Of a DNA stretch of 44,111 nucleotides, positions 16,174-25,321 are shown piece after piece. A program made the translations under genes and the position numbers. Source of the stretch: Paludibacteraceae bacterium (GTDB lineage: Bacteria; Bacteroidota; Bacteroidia; Bacteroidales; Paludibacteraceae); NCBI GenBank assembly GCA_024401435.1, contig JAKSLB010000028.1, forward strand, positions 1-44,111, in the 5' to 3' direction. How positions within the stretch are numbered: the first letter of the stretch is position 1; each line of letters opens with the position of its first letter. The notes beneath the pieces were generated by a model. The model was not told where the DNA came from, ran no database searches, and worked only from the letters and a program-made list of their open reading frames with translations.

Positions 16174-17766
16174 TTATTTTTTCATCTTTTTCAAAGCATA
16201 TTTTACCACATTATCAGATTGGTTATATACTTTATAAAAGGCTTCTTCTCCTAAAACAATACGAACAACATACTCCTTCATTCTTCTTTCAATCAATGAT
16301 TGAGTCTGTTTTAGAACTGGTTTATCTGTCGTTATCTTATTTTGAGTTGCATAATCCATCGCCATCTGACACAATGGTTGTTTATCCAAATAAGCACACA
16401 ACTCTTTCAAATCCATTTCTGACAAAACAGCTCTATGTTCGTCCACATACTTAAACGCGCACTCATAAATAGAAGCATGTATTTTCACGAAGTAAGGCGT
16501 TGCACCCACCGTATCTCTTGGTACAATAAAGTCAGGTGTAACTCCGCCACCACCATACACTACACGACCCTTCTTAGTAAAATACTGAACAGAATCGCCA
16601 TATGCTTTGACCGTGTCAGAATCAAGTTCTCCACTGACATAACGGTTCAACAACTCTTTTGCATATTCATCTTTATTGTCATATGGTTTCTGAATACAAC
16701 GACCAGAAGGAATATAATAGCGAGCAATGGTAAGTCTAATCGCAGAACCATCACGAAGATCTATTTGAGTCTGAACCAATCCTTTTCCAAAAGAACGGCG
16801 TCCGATAATCATTGCTCTATCATTATCTTGCATAGCACCAGCAAATATTTCACTAGCAGAAGCAGATTCTTCGTCAATCAAGACCACCAGCGAGTCATTT
16901 TGGAAATCTCCTCTACCATCCGCTCTGCACTCTTTTCTACTTTGAGCCTTTCCTTCCGTATAAACAATCATATCATTTCTATGCAAGAACTCATTGATCA
17001 TAGCAATTGCAGTATCCAAAAATCCGCCTGAATTCTCTCGTAAATCAACCATGTATGAATGAGCACCTTGGTTTCTCAAAGAATACAAGGAGTCTCTAAA
17101 CTCTGAGTAAGTACCATGACCGAACTTGTTCACTTTAACATAACCAATTCCCTCGTCAATCATATAAGATGCATCCACACTATTTGTTGGAACATCACCG
17201 CGAACAATCGTAAAATGAAGAAGTTCATCAATGCCCGTTCGCTTGATACCGACCTTGACTTTAGAACCCTTCTTTCCACGTAGTTTTTTCACCACTTTGT
17301 CTGTCGAAATTTCTTTTCCCACAAAAGCTGTGTCATTCACCTCCACAATACGATCACCTGGATGAATACCCAATTTTTCTGATGGTCCACCACGAACAAC
17401 CGAGACAATCATAATAGTATCTCGTTGAATATTGAACTGCACACCAATACCCGAAAAACTTTTACTCAATCCATCATTAACAATTTGAAGTTCATCCGCT
17501 GGGATATAAGCAGAATGGGGATCCAAATCAGACAATATCTGAGACATTGCCTTTTCTGTTATTTGGTTTTTATCTACCGAATCAACATACTGTAGATCTA
17601 TCATATTCAACAACATATCGATTTTTCCGTCGGAAGATAATGAATAAGTTGTATACTCTTCATCATCTAATGTATTCTTCCTAGCATTCTCCGATAAAAT
17701 GTTGCCTATCCACACACCCACTATCGCCGTGGCAGCAAACGCCATCGGCATTAAAATTTTTCTCAT
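16174..17766 (-). CDS. S41 family C-terminal processing protease with PDZ domain
   Basis: A 530-residue CtpA-like protease, anchored by an N-terminal membrane segment (residues 1-25) with the body in the periplasm. PDZ domain at about 100-185 (GIGVQFN, GPSEKLGIHPGDRI). The S41 catalytic core has the nucleophile region EESASASEIFAGAMQD (about 299-314) and the general-base Lys328 in SFGKGLVQT. It cleaves C-terminal tails of exported or membrane proteins; its own substrates are not known. It overlaps the deaminase gene by 4 bases (ATGA), an arrangement common in Bacteroidota. Confidence 0.94.
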   Translation of the reverse strand: MRKILMPMAFAATAIVGVWIGNILSENARKNTLDDEEYTTYSLSSDGKIDMLLNMIDLQYVDSVDKNQITEKAMSQILSDLDPHSAYIPADELQIVNDGLSKSFSGIGVQFNIQRDTIMIVSVVRGGPSEKLGIHPGDRIVEVNDTAFVGKEISTDKVVKKLRGKKGSKVKVGIKRTGIDELLHFTIVRGDVPTNSVDASYMIDEGIGYVKVNKFGHGTYSEFRDSLYSLRNQGAHSYMVDLRENSGGFLDTAIAMINEFLHRNDMIVYTEGKAQSRKECRADGRGDFQNDSLVVLIDEESASASEIFAGAMQDNDRAMIIGRRSFGKGLVQTQIDLRDGSAIRLTIARYYIPSGRCIQKPYDNKDEYAKELLNRYVSGELDSDTVKAYGDSVQYFTKKGRVVYGGGGVTPDFIVPRDTVGATPYFVKIHASIYECAFKYVDEHRAVLSEMDLKELCAYLDKQPLCQMAMDYATQNKITTDKPVLKQTQSLIERRMKEYVVRIVLGEEAFYKVYNQSDNVVKYALKKMKK

Positions 17767-18200
17767 CCTTCTATATCTTCTAAAAATTCCACTTCAATTC
17801 CAGCTTTTTCCAATAGATCCACACCATCCATGATTCGATACTTCTCTCCATAAACCACCCTTGTAATTCCCGATTGAATAATCAGTTTAGCGCATTCTAT
17901 ACAAGGAGAGGCTGTAACATACAACGTAGCCCCTTCACTACTATTATACGAGCGAGCCACTTTTGTGATAGCATTCGCTTCTGCGTGAAGGACATAAGGT
18001 TTTGTCACATTATTTTCATCCTCACATACGTTTTCGAAACCAGAAGGAGTACCATTATATCCATCAGAAATAATCATTTTATTTTTAACGATTAATGCCC
18101 CAACTTTTCGTCTCTCGCAATAGGAATTTTCTGCCCAAATACGAGCCATACGCATGTATCGAACATCAAACTGTCTTCGTTTTTCGTTATTCTCTTTCAT
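17763..18200 (-). CDS. dCMP deaminase family protein
   Basis: A 145-residue zinc enzyme of the cytidine/deoxycytidylate deaminase fold. Zinc ligands and the proton-shuttling Glu are seen as HAEAN (His72, Glu74) and PCIEC (Cys100, Cys103). The segment SDGYNGTPSGFENVCED is typical of dCMP deaminases, which make dUMP for thymidylate synthesis. I chose Met 18200 (MKENNEKRRQFDVRY); a longer frame to 18254 adds a hydrophobic stretch overlapping the rpsO terminator. Confidence 0.92.
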   Translation of the reverse strand: MKENNEKRRQFDVRYMRMARIWAENSYCERRKVGALIVKNKMIISDGYNGTPSGFENVCEDENNVTKPYVLHAEANAITKVARSYNSSEGATLYVTASPCIECAKLIIQSGITRVVYGEKYRIMDGVDLLEKAGIEVEFLEDIEG

Positions 18201-18237
18201 CCAGGACCTTATTTGAAAAAAACTGCACAAAAATAAA

Positions 18238-18269
18238 AAAAAAAGGCGAAACATAATGATTCACCTTTC
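18238..18269 (-). terminator. Rho-independent terminator after rpsO
   Basis: On the minus strand AAGGTGAA pairs with TTCGCCTT (one G-U pair) and is followed by a run of ten T. Confidence 0.75.
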
Positions 18270-18292
18270 TTTTTCTCATCTCTTCAAGAAGA

Positions 18293-18562
18293 TTACTTAC
18301 GAAGACCTAACTCTTTGATGATAGAACGATATCTTTCGATATCTTGTTCTTTTAAGTAATCAAGCATACGACGACGCTTTCCTACTAACATCTTTAATGA
18401 TCTTTGTGTTCCATAATCATTCTTATTTGACTTCATGTGTTCAGTCAAATGGTCAATACGGTATGAAAATAGCGCTATCTGAGACTCAGCTGATCCAGTA
18501 TCGGTATTAGACTTTCCGTATTTTCCGAAGATCTCTTGCTTTTTTGCAGAATCTAAATACAT
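18293..18562 (-). CDS. rpsO: 30S ribosomal protein S15
   Basis: The 89-residue S15, which binds 16S rRNA in the central domain. Seen: FGKYGKSNTDTGSAESQIAL, HLTEHMKSNKNDYGTQRSLKMLVGKRRRMLDYLK and ERYRSIIKELGLRK. Start is Met 18562 (MYLDSAKK), the standard family start; an in-frame Met at 18634 lies upstream of the promoter and is not used. It is monocistronic, with its own promoter and terminator. Confidence 0.98.
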   Translation of the reverse strand: MYLDSAKKQEIFGKYGKSNTDTGSAESQIALFSYRIDHLTEHMKSNKNDYGTQRSLKMLVGKRRRMLDYLKEQDIERYRSIIKELGLRK

Positions 18563-18591
18563 AATTTTGAATTTTTTAATTAAAACGAGTG

Positions 18592-18622
18592 CAAATTTAT
18601 CACATATTTTTGAATTTACAAC
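18592..18622 (-). promoter_or_regulatory. rpsO promoter
   Basis: On the minus strand GTTG is followed by 19 bp and TAAATTTG, one mismatch from TTTG-N19-TAnnTTTG. It lies 30 bp before the rpsO ATG. Confidence 0.7.
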
Positions 18623-18674
18623 ATTTCGGGTCAAATAAAATTTACAAATATTTTTCCACTCTTCGCATTTTCTT

Positions 18675-18682
18675 TAAATTTG
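18675..18682 (+). promoter_or_regulatory. candidate -7 box of the YrdC-family gene
   Basis: TAAATTTG on the plus strand, 56 bp before the ATG at 18739 and divergent from rpsO. Confidence 0.5.
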
Positions 18683-18738
18683 CAACGAATTTGCAAATGA
18701 AGGATTTACGATCAGAAAAATCCTTAAACATATAGTAT

Positions 18739-19350
18739 ATGCTAATTAGAATTTATCCAGAAAACCCTAATCAAAGGGAAATCGACAAAGTGGTGCAATT
18801 TCTTCGCGACGGCGGACTCATAGTTTATCCAACTGACACAATCTATGGATTGGGATGTGACATTTTCAACACGAAAGCTGTAGAAAAAATATGTCGATAC
18901 AAAAACATAGACATCAGGAAAGCCAATCTTTCCTTTATATGTTATGATTTAAGTAACATTAGCGAATATGCCAAGGTAGATAATGACACATTCAAACTGA
19001 TGAAAAAAAACCTGCCAGGTCCTTTCACTTTTATTCTAAATGGCAATAACAACCTACCTAAATTATTTAGGAACAAAAAGACCGTTGGTATAAGAATTCC
19101 CGACAACAACATCATCCGAGAGTTAGTCAAAGGGTTAGGAAACCCCATTCTTTCGACCTCAGTTCGTGACGATGAAGATGAGATTCAAGAATACTTCACC
19201 GACCCCGAATTGATTCATGAACGATATGAAAACATTGCCGACGTCGTCATCAATGGCGGATATGGTTCGTTAGATCCTTCTACTATTGTCGATTGCACTG
19301 GCGACGAACCTATCATCGTTCGTCAAGGGAAAGGCGAACTTATTTGGTAA
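18739..19350 (+). CDS. Sua5/YciO/YrdC family protein (threonylcarbamoyl-AMP synthase fold)
   Basis: A 203-residue single-domain protein of the YrdC fold. Seen: [17 protein letters not shown], the nucleotide-binding [20 protein letters not shown] and a C-terminal [19 protein letters not shown]. YrdC/Sua5 members make threonylcarbamoyl-AMP for tRNA t6A37; the short YciO branch has a less certain role. The N-terminus [17 protein letters not shown] looks more like YciO. No Sua5 C-terminal domain is present. Confidence 0.9.
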   Translation: MLIRIYPENPNQREIDKVVQFLRDGGLIVYPTDTIYGLGCDIFNTKAVEKICRYKNIDIRKANLSFICYDLSNISEYAKVDNDTFKLMKKNLPGPFTFILNGNNNLPKLFRNKKTVGIRIPDNNIIRELVKGLGNPILSTSVRDDEDEIQEYFTDPELIHERYENIADVVINGGYGSLDPSTIVDCTGDEPIIVRQGKGELIW

Positions 19351-19390
19351 ATCACTATTAACTAACTTCTAATTCCTAATCTTATCAACC

Positions 19391-20296
19391 GTGTGGGTCC
19401 TATTAGCATTAATGTCCGCCGTATTACTCGGCATATATGATGTATTCAAAAAGATATCTTTAAAAGAGAATGCGGTCATTCCCGTTTTAACATTTTCCAT
19501 ACTCATCTCAGCTGGATTATTTCTCATACCTCTAGTTGCCTCAACGTATGCACCAGAAAGTATGCAAGCAATTCGTTTCTATGTGCCGAAAGTGAATTTA
19601 GAAACACATTTATATATTCTTCTGAAATCATTCATCGTACTAGGTTCTTGGATTTCAGCCTATTTCGGAATGAAAAACATACCCATCACCATCTATTCTC
19701 CCATCAGGGCCACACAACCCGTGTGGACTGTTATTGGAGCCTTCTTTATTTTTTCGGAAAGGCTAACGCCCATGCAAACAATAGGAGTTGTTATCACGAT
19801 TACCTTTTTCTATCTGTTTTCTCTTGCCGGACTAAAAGAAGGCATTTCATGGAAAAAGAACAAATGGATATGGCTCATCGTTCTCGCCACGTTATTAGGT
19901 TCTGCCAGTGGCTTGTATGACAAACATCTGATGCATGAATTTGATCGTGTAGCCGTACAAGTATATAGCACGCTTTACCAAGCCATCATAATGTTAATTG
20001 TGCTCTTTACTTTATGGTATCCTAACAGAAAAAGTACCACACCCTTTCAATGGAGATGGAGTATCATAGGCATATCTCTGTTCTTGATGATTGCAGATTA
20101 TGTCTATTATTGGTCACTTTCATCCGAAGGATCACTAATTTCCATTGTTTCCACCATACGCAGATCTGGAGCCGTCGTTCCTTTCTTATTTGGCGCACTT
20201 TTCTTAAAAGAAAAAAATCTAAAGATGAAAGGTGTTCTCCTTTGTGGAATTTTAGTAGGTGTAATTTTACTAACTTTTGGAGCAATGCGAGGTTAA
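19391..20296 (+). CDS. EamA/DMT family transporter
   Basis: A 301-residue protein with ten hydrophobic helices in two EamA halves (about 1-140 and 155-300). It starts with GTG at 19391; MWVLLALMSAVLLGIYDVFKK is the typical beginning of this subgroup, so I keep it over a later ATG at 19415. Members move metabolites or amino acids across the inner membrane; no substrate can be named. It lies 40 bp after the YrdC-family gene, probably co-transcribed. Confidence 0.87.
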   Translation: MWVLLALMSAVLLGIYDVFKKISLKENAVIPVLTFSILISAGLFLIPLVASTYAPESMQAIRFYVPKVNLETHLYILLKSFIVLGSWISAYFGMKNIPITIYSPIRATQPVWTVIGAFFIFSERLTPMQTIGVVITITFFYLFSLAGLKEGISWKKNKWIWLIVLATLLGSASGLYDKHLMHEFDRVAVQVYSTLYQAIIMLIVLFTLWYPNRKSTTPFQWRWSIIGISLFLMIADYVYYWSLSSEGSLISIVSTIRRSGAVVPFLFGALFLKEKNLKMKGVLLCGILVGVILLTFGAMRG

Positions 20297-20351
20297 TCTG
20301 CTCCACTCAATTCTTTTTTTTTATACCTTTGCCAAAAAGGATTTTCTAAGT

Positions 20352-21023
20352 ATGAAACAGCTAATATTCTGTATAAGCTTCATTGGAATTGCATTTGGAT
20401 CTTTATTTAATTGCGATGCACAATCTTTGGAAGACTATTTCATCACCGGTATGAAAAGTCAGTTACAATTGAATCAAGAAACGCGAAGTGCACTTTTGAA
20501 TGGATATCGAACGAACAAAGAGACTACCCTTCAAATGAAAAATGGTAGTAAAGCCTCCATATTAGAATATAAAGAGAATGACTATCTAAAAATCAAAACT
20601 TCCGATCAAGGATACTTCTCGATTAAACGTTGGTTCATTAACAATCAAACAATATTTGGTCTTAGTTGGTGGGTATGCAGTGCCCAATGTGATGGCATTG
20701 TCAAATTTGTCAAACCCAATTCCATACAACAACCCAAACAAATGCCTAAAATCACATTAGCTGATTTTGTCAATGCCGACTCTTTGAAAAAAGACAATCT
20801 AACGATTGACGATTTTGTCAATAAATTTGAGATGGATCTTATTCATTATGAATTCACTAAAAGTGATACCATTTGGGTTATCAACAACACTCCTGAGTTC
20901 TTAGACAAACTAAGACAAGTGAAATACAATAAATATTGGAAAGGGAATGCTATTCCCTTCGTTCAAAAAGAAGGTGAATTCATACGATGTGAAATTACCA
21001 CAAAACCGACCGAAAAAAAATAA
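20352..21023 (+). CDS. Secreted protein, DUF3256-like
   Basis: A 224-residue protein with a signal peptide (MKQLIFCISFIGIAFGSLFNCDAQ) and a mainly beta body: LQMKNGSKASILEYKENDYLKIKTSDQGYFSIKRW, then a W-W-V-C segment. The fold, length and position before thiL fit DUF3256, a Bacteroidota family of unknown function, probably periplasmic. Start chosen at 20352 because the signal peptide begins there. It precedes thiL by 8 bp, so the two share a transcript. Confidence 0.7.
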   Translation: MKQLIFCISFIGIAFGSLFNCDAQSLEDYFITGMKSQLQLNQETRSALLNGYRTNKETTLQMKNGSKASILEYKENDYLKIKTSDQGYFSIKRWFINNQTIFGLSWWVCSAQCDGIVKFVKPNSIQQPKQMPKITLADFVNADSLKKDNLTIDDFVNKFEMDLIHYEFTKSDTIWVINNTPEFLDKLRQVKYNKYWKGNAIPFVQKEGEFIRCEITTKPTEKK

Positions 21024-21031
21024 AGGACAAA

Positions 21032-22066
21032 ATGGAAAATAAAGGAAGAACTGAAATCTCCACATTAGGAGAATTTGGACTGATTAAACATTTAACAGAA
21101 CAATTTGAATTAAAGAATGAATCCTCTATAAAAGGTGTAGGCGATGATGCTGCCATACTTGATTACAAAGACAAGCAAGTATTAGTAACCACCGATTTAC
21201 TTTTGGAAGGTGTTCATTTCGATTTAACCTATTGTCCTCTTATGCATTTAGGATACAAATCTGCCATTGTTAATTTTTCAGATATCTATGCGATGAATGG
21301 GCAACCTAAACAAATCACTGTTTCCTTAGGTATATCTAAACGTTTCTGCATAGAAGATTTGGAAGAACTATATGCTGGAATTCGTCTTGCATGCAAACAA
21401 TATGGCGTGGATATGGTGGGGGGTGACACATCTGCATCTCTTACAGGGTTAGCTATTAGCATCACCTGTATCGGAGAAGGAGAAAAAGGGAAAGTAGTCT
21501 GCAGGAACACGGCTAAAAACACTGATTTATTCTGTGTGTCAGGAGATCTCGGGGCAGCTTATATGGGACTATTGTTACTTGAACGTGAAAAAAACATATT
21601 CAAGGGAGATGAGAATGCTCAACCAGATTTCGCAGGGAAAGAATATATTATTGAGCGTCAACTAAAGCCAGAAGCCAGGAAAGACATTATCGAGCTATTA
21701 GCCAAAAATAATATTGTACCAACTGCCATGATGGATGTTTCCGATGGTCTATCCTCGGAATTATTACACATTTGTAAACAAAGTGGCTTAGGATGTCGTG
21801 TTTATGAAGACCGCATACCTATCGACTATCAAACGGCAGTGATGGCAGAAGAATTTAATATGAATCTAACAACAGCCGCTCTTAACGGAGGTGAAGATTA
21901 TGAACTTTTATTTACAGTTCCATTATCTGCCAATGACATTGTACAAAACATTCCTGGCATTAAAGTGATTGGCCATACTACAGACGAATCTCTCGGTTGC
22001 CGTCTAATCACTCGTCAGGGAGATGAGATAGAATTAAAAGCGCAAGGATGGAATTCCTTAAAATGA
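21032..22066 (+). CDS. thiL: Thiamine-monophosphate kinase
   Basis: A 344-residue AIR-synthase-fold kinase that phosphorylates thiamine monophosphate to the active diphosphate. Seen: GVGDDAAIL and TTDLLLEGVHFDL (metal and ATP binding), VGGDTSAS, MDVSDGLSSELLHIC, and NGGEDYELLFTV. Length is typical. A MITE with a 9-bp target duplication begins at the stop codon: the T of TGA belongs to the left duplication and GA to the element, while the right copy reads TTAAAATAA, which restores the presumed ancestral TAA. Confidence 0.95.
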   Translation: MENKGRTEISTLGEFGLIKHLTEQFELKNESSIKGVGDDAAILDYKDKQVLVTTDLLLEGVHFDLTYCPLMHLGYKSAIVNFSDIYAMNGQPKQITVSLGISKRFCIEDLEELYAGIRLACKQYGVDMVGGDTSASLTGLAISITCIGEGEKGKVVCRNTAKNTDLFCVSGDLGAAYMGLLLLEREKNIFKGDENAQPDFAGKEYIIERQLKPEARKDIIELLAKNNIVPTAMMDVSDGLSSELLHICKQSGLGCRVYEDRIPIDYQTAVMAEEFNMNLTTAALNGGEDYELLFTVPLSANDIVQNIPGIKVIGHTTDESLGCRLITRQGDEIELKAQGWNSLK

Positions 22067-22155
22067 GTTCTATAAATTCACCGCTTGAAACTAAAATACA
22101 ACCCAATGGGCGATATAAACTTTTCAAGATTTTTGAAATCAATTTATAGAACCCG
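22065..22155. mobile_element. MITE, 91 bp, with 9-bp target site duplication
   Basis: Inverted ends GAGTTCTATAAATT (left) and, read on the minus strand, CGGGTTCTATAAATT (right). The nine bases CCTTAAAAT occur directly outside both ends, at 22056-22064 and 22156-22164, exactly 100 bp apart. There is no coding capacity, so mobilisation would need a transposase elsewhere. It belongs to the same repeat family as 8562-8759. Confidence 0.75.
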
Positions 22156-22214
22156 CCTTAAAATAAACGGTACTATTTTCCGTTTTAAATACTGATAACA
22201 ATACCAATAGAAAT

Positions 22215-24194
22215 ATGCGTTACAGACATTTGATCTTTATACTGCTTCCCTTTCTGCTGTTCTCTAGCTGTTCTATCAAGCAAAAGCTAAAGAAAGCGGA
22301 TAAAAAATATGAGGTCGGCGAATACTACAATGCCGCATCCATGTATAATAAAATATACCCTAAAGTGAAGGTTAAAGACCGTCAGAACAAAGCATATTCA
22401 GCATTTCGATTAGGGGAATGTTATAGTCTTATCAACGAAAATGAAAAAGCAGAAAGAGCACTTTCCAATGCAGTTCGTTACAACTACAAAGACTCCATAG
22501 CATTTCTTTATTATGCAGAAGCATTAAGGAAAAACAAGAAAGACAAAGAGGCTATCGTTCAATACGATATATACCTACAAAATCATCCTGATGATATACG
22601 TGCCATCAATGGCAAACAATCTGCCATAGATGCAGCTGAATGGAGAGAACATCCAACACGTTACATTGTATCAAAAGCCACATTCTTTGCTTCGAAAAAA
22701 ACTGAGTTTTCTCCATCTTTCCCTGGAGGGGATCCAGATGTTGTCTATTTCAATTCAACCCGCGAAAACAAAGAAATTGGCGGTAGCAATAGTAAAATCA
22801 CTGGAGTACGAAACAATGATATCTATATGGCTAGACGCAATTCATTGGGAGAATGGGACAATTTGGAGGCTTTAGAAGGAGATATCAACACAGACCTTGA
22901 TGAAGGAACCGTCTCTTTTTCTGCAGATGGAAAAACGATGTACTTCACACGATGCTATGTGGAAAAAGGTCAGAATCGCGGTGCACAAATATGCACTGTA
23001 TCCCGTTCCGGTGGTAAGTGGGGCAAAGTCACAGAAATCAAATTATCAGAAGATAGTTCTGTCACTTTTGCACATCCAACCATCTCTCCAGATGACAAAT
23101 ATCTATATTTCGTATCCGATCTTCCTGGAGGTTTTGGTGGTAAAGATATTTGGAGAAGTGAAAAGAATGGAGCTCAATACGGAGCACCCGTTAATCTAGG
23201 ACCAACCATCAACACACCCGGCGATGAGATGTTCCCTTATATGAGAGAAGACGGAACGCTTTACTTCTCATCCAACGGACACCCAGGCTTTGGCGGTTTA
23301 GACATATTCTATGCGAAAGAAATCGATACAGAAGAGTGGGAAGTTACAAATATGATGTATCCAATCAACTCCAATGGAGATGATTTTGGTATCAGTTTCA
23401 TTACAGGATTGGAAAAAGGTATGTTTTCTTCTAACCGTGGTGAGAAAAAAGGATATGACAAGATATATGAATTTGAATTACCTGCCATAGAATATCTGAT
23501 CGACGGAAAAGTAACAGATATGAGTGGAGAGGCTCTCAGCGATGCTACTATACGTATTGTTGGAGATGATGGAACCAATATGAAACTCCACACCAAGAAA
23601 GATGGTTCTTTCAAAATATCACTTAACAAAAATGTACGTTACGTATTACTAGGCAATTGCAGAGGATACTTAAATCAAAAAGAGGAAGCAGTCACATTGG
23701 ATTTGGAAGATTCCAAGACATTCCCTATACATTTCAATTTAGCATCTTTAAGCAAGCCTGTCGGATTGGACAATATCTTCTTCGAATTTGGTAAAGCGAC
23801 ACTAACACCGGAATCATCCACCGCACTTGACAAACTAGTTAAGATTCTAAATGACAACCCCAATATCACGATTGAAATCGGAGCCCATACAGACCGCGTT
23901 GGATCGGCAGAAGGTAACTTACAATTATCTGGTAAAAGAGCACAATCAGTTGTAGATTACCTAATAAAAAAAGGTATTGAAGCAGAACGTCTAACAGCAA
24001 AAGGGTATGGTAAAACGCAACCTGTCACTGTCGATAAAAACATCCAAAAGAAGTACTCTTTCTTAAAAGTAGGAGATGTCTTAGACGAAGAATACATCAA
24101 CTCGCTCATTAGTGACGAGCAAAAGGAGATTGCCGATTCTATTAATCGACGCACAGAGTTTAGAGTACTTAAAACAACCTATAAAATGTACTAG
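22215..24194 (+). CDS. porE: PorE-like T9SS lipoprotein (TPR, propeller, OmpA domain)
   Basis: A 659-residue lipoprotein (lipobox LFSSC, Cys19). Domains in order: TPR-like repeats (about 25-140), PD40/WD40-like beta propeller (about 160-425) with repeated FSADGKTMYF, SPDDKYLYFVSD and REDGTLYFSSNG blades, a carboxypeptidase-regulatory-like domain (about 430-510; IDGKVTDMSGEALSDATI), and a C-terminal OmpA domain (about 520-655; GAHTDRVGSAEGNLQLSGKRA). This order is that of Porphyromonas PorE, which links the type IX secretion system to peptidoglycan and the outer membrane. Similar multi-domain OmpA proteins exist outside T9SS, so the symbol is a close but not certain match. Confidence 0.8.
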   Translation: MRYRHLIFILLPFLLFSSCSIKQKLKKADKKYEVGEYYNAASMYNKIYPKVKVKDRQNKAYSAFRLGECYSLINENEKAERALSNAVRYNYKDSIAFLYYAEALRKNKKDKEAIVQYDIYLQNHPDDIRAINGKQSAIDAAEWREHPTRYIVSKATFFASKKTEFSPSFPGGDPDVVYFNSTRENKEIGGSNSKITGVRNNDIYMARRNSLGEWDNLEALEGDINTDLDEGTVSFSADGKTMYFTRCYVEKGQNRGAQICTVSRSGGKWGKVTEIKLSEDSSVTFAHPTISPDDKYLYFVSDLPGGFGGKDIWRSEKNGAQYGAPVNLGPTINTPGDEMFPYMREDGTLYFSSNGHPGFGGLDIFYAKEIDTEEWEVTNMMYPINSNGDDFGISFITGLEKGMFSSNRGEKKGYDKIYEFELPAIEYLIDGKVTDMSGEALSDATIRIVGDDGTNMKLHTKKDGSFKISLNKNVRYVLLGNCRGYLNQKEEAVTLDLEDSKTFPIHFNLASLSKPVGLDNIFFEFGKATLTPESSTALDKLVKILNDNPNITIEIGAHTDRVGSAEGNLQLSGKRAQSVVDYLIKKGIEAERLTAKGYGKTQPVTVDKNIQKKYSFLKVGDVLDEEYINSLISDEQKEIADSINRRTEFRVLKTTYKMY

Positions 24195-24197
24195 TTT

Positions 24198-24389
24198 ATG
24201 GCTAAAATTAAAGACTATAAAAGCGCAATGGCTGAATTGGAAGAAATTCTATCTCAATTAGAAGCCAACGAATTAGAGATTGATGAACTTACCACAAAGG
24301 CCAAACGAGCGACAGAACTCATCAAATTTTGTAAAGATAAACTTTACAAAACAACAGAAGAAGTGAATTCTATCTTAGAAGAAAAATAA
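24198..24389 (+). CDS. xseB: Exodeoxyribonuclease VII small subunit
   Basis: A 63-residue helical protein with the XseB pattern: YKSAMAELEEILSQLEANELEIDELTTKAKRATELIKFCKDKL. It binds the XseA catalytic subunit to digest single-stranded DNA. It starts 3 bp after the porE-like stop, so it is co-transcribed. xseA is not in this window, which is unusual. Confidence 0.9.
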   Translation: MAKIKDYKSAMAELEEILSQLEANELEIDELTTKAKRATELIKFCKDKLYKTTEEVNSILEEK

Positions 24390-24408
24390 CGGTGTATCAA
24401 AATGAACT

Positions 24409-24443
24409 GAGCCCCGAAAGTTATTTGTCTAACCTTCGGGGCT
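24409..24443. terminator. terminator after xseB
   Basis: GAGCCCCGAA pairs with TTCGGGGCTC around a loop of about 13 bases, followed by T-rich sequence. It lies between convergent xseB and the VanW gene. The left arm with its flank (TGAACTGAGCCCCGAAAGTT) also resembles the IS-like end at 31-55. Confidence 0.75.
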
Positions 24444-24460
24444 CAATTTATTTTTCAAAA

Positions 24461-25321
24461 TCATTCTGCCTGGTCAGTAGTCACATTCACATTTCCTTTA
24501 TATTCCAAGAATGGATTATACATCATTAGCGCATGATTTTCTGTGATGTATTCTTCGTCTACCACATCTCCCTTATAATCGATCACCTCTCGATAAAGAG
24601 CATTGTGTCTACTATATCCACCCCACATTTCTCCCTTTAAAATATGATCTTTCTCTATCACATGATAAGTGTATGTTGGTTTCTGAGATGCTTTCCATTC
24701 GCCTTCCAAATGGGTTTCACCCACTTTAACAGAAAGGACAAAATCCATATCTGTATCGTTTCGAATCATTAAATCACGATACGGGTACACACATGTAGCA
24801 CCACTACCAAAAGGTTGCGTACGATTACTATCAGGAAATACATCATAAGAATGTCTGTAACGTTCAACAACTGTTAACGGCGTATGTAATGTCATCCAAA
24901 ATATCAAATTAGACAATTGACACAAGCCACCTCCAACACCAGGATGGAAAGTACCACAAAACAAGACAATACCTTCTAAATAACCTTTTTTTCGAGTAGG
25001 TTCACCTATTAATTTCCAATAACTGAATGTCTCACCTGGATGAATCACAACCCCATCTACTTTAGCAGATGCGATTTTCAAATTCGTCACCTTATTGTAC
25101 TGATATTGCATATCCACATCTTTCAAACTTCGCAATAAAGGAGTTTGATGAGTAAACACACTATACATTTTAACAGGGGAAGGACTATCTTGCTTTTTTG
25201 CGAATTTCAATCCTCCAAAATACCAGTAACAGTAACGTGCCAATCTATAATAAATTTTCCCTAACGCCAATCGAAGTTTACTTCGTTTTTGCGGACGTAA
25301 ATCATTCTCTTTATTATTCAT
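24461..25321 (-). CDS. VanW family protein
   Basis: A 286-residue protein with the VanW domain at about 80-220: KIASAKVDGVVIHPGETFSYWKLIGEPT, then GVGGGLCQLSNLIFWMTL, the signature with the G-G-G-x-C-Q core, and a C-terminal beta segment. VanW is named after vancomycin-resistance clusters but its function is unknown, and this gene has no van genes beside it, so resistance should not be inferred. No signal peptide is seen. Confidence 0.88.
   Translation of the reverse strand: MNNKENDLRPQKRSKLRLALGKIYYRLARYCYWYFGGLKFAKKQDSPSPVKMYSVFTHQTPLLRSLKDVDMQYQYNKVTNLKIASAKVDGVVIHPGETFSYWKLIGEPTRKKGYLEGIVLFCGTFHPGVGGGLCQLSNLIFWMTLHTPLTVVERYRHSYDVFPDSNRTQPFGSGATCVYPYRDLMIRNDTDMDFVLSVKVGETHLEGEWKASQKPTYTYHVIEKDHILKGEMWGGYSRHNALYREVIDYKGDVVDEEYITENHALMMYNPFLEYKGNVNVTTDQAE

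Noticed and set aside
16435-17031. Open frame of 198 codons on the plus strand
   Set aside because: It lies fully antisense to the S41 protease, whose catalytic motifs are intact; composition is not protein-like.
24461-25321. VanW as a vancomycin-resistance locus
   Set aside because: No vanA/vanB-type ligase or regulators nearby; VanW domains are common outside resistance clusters.
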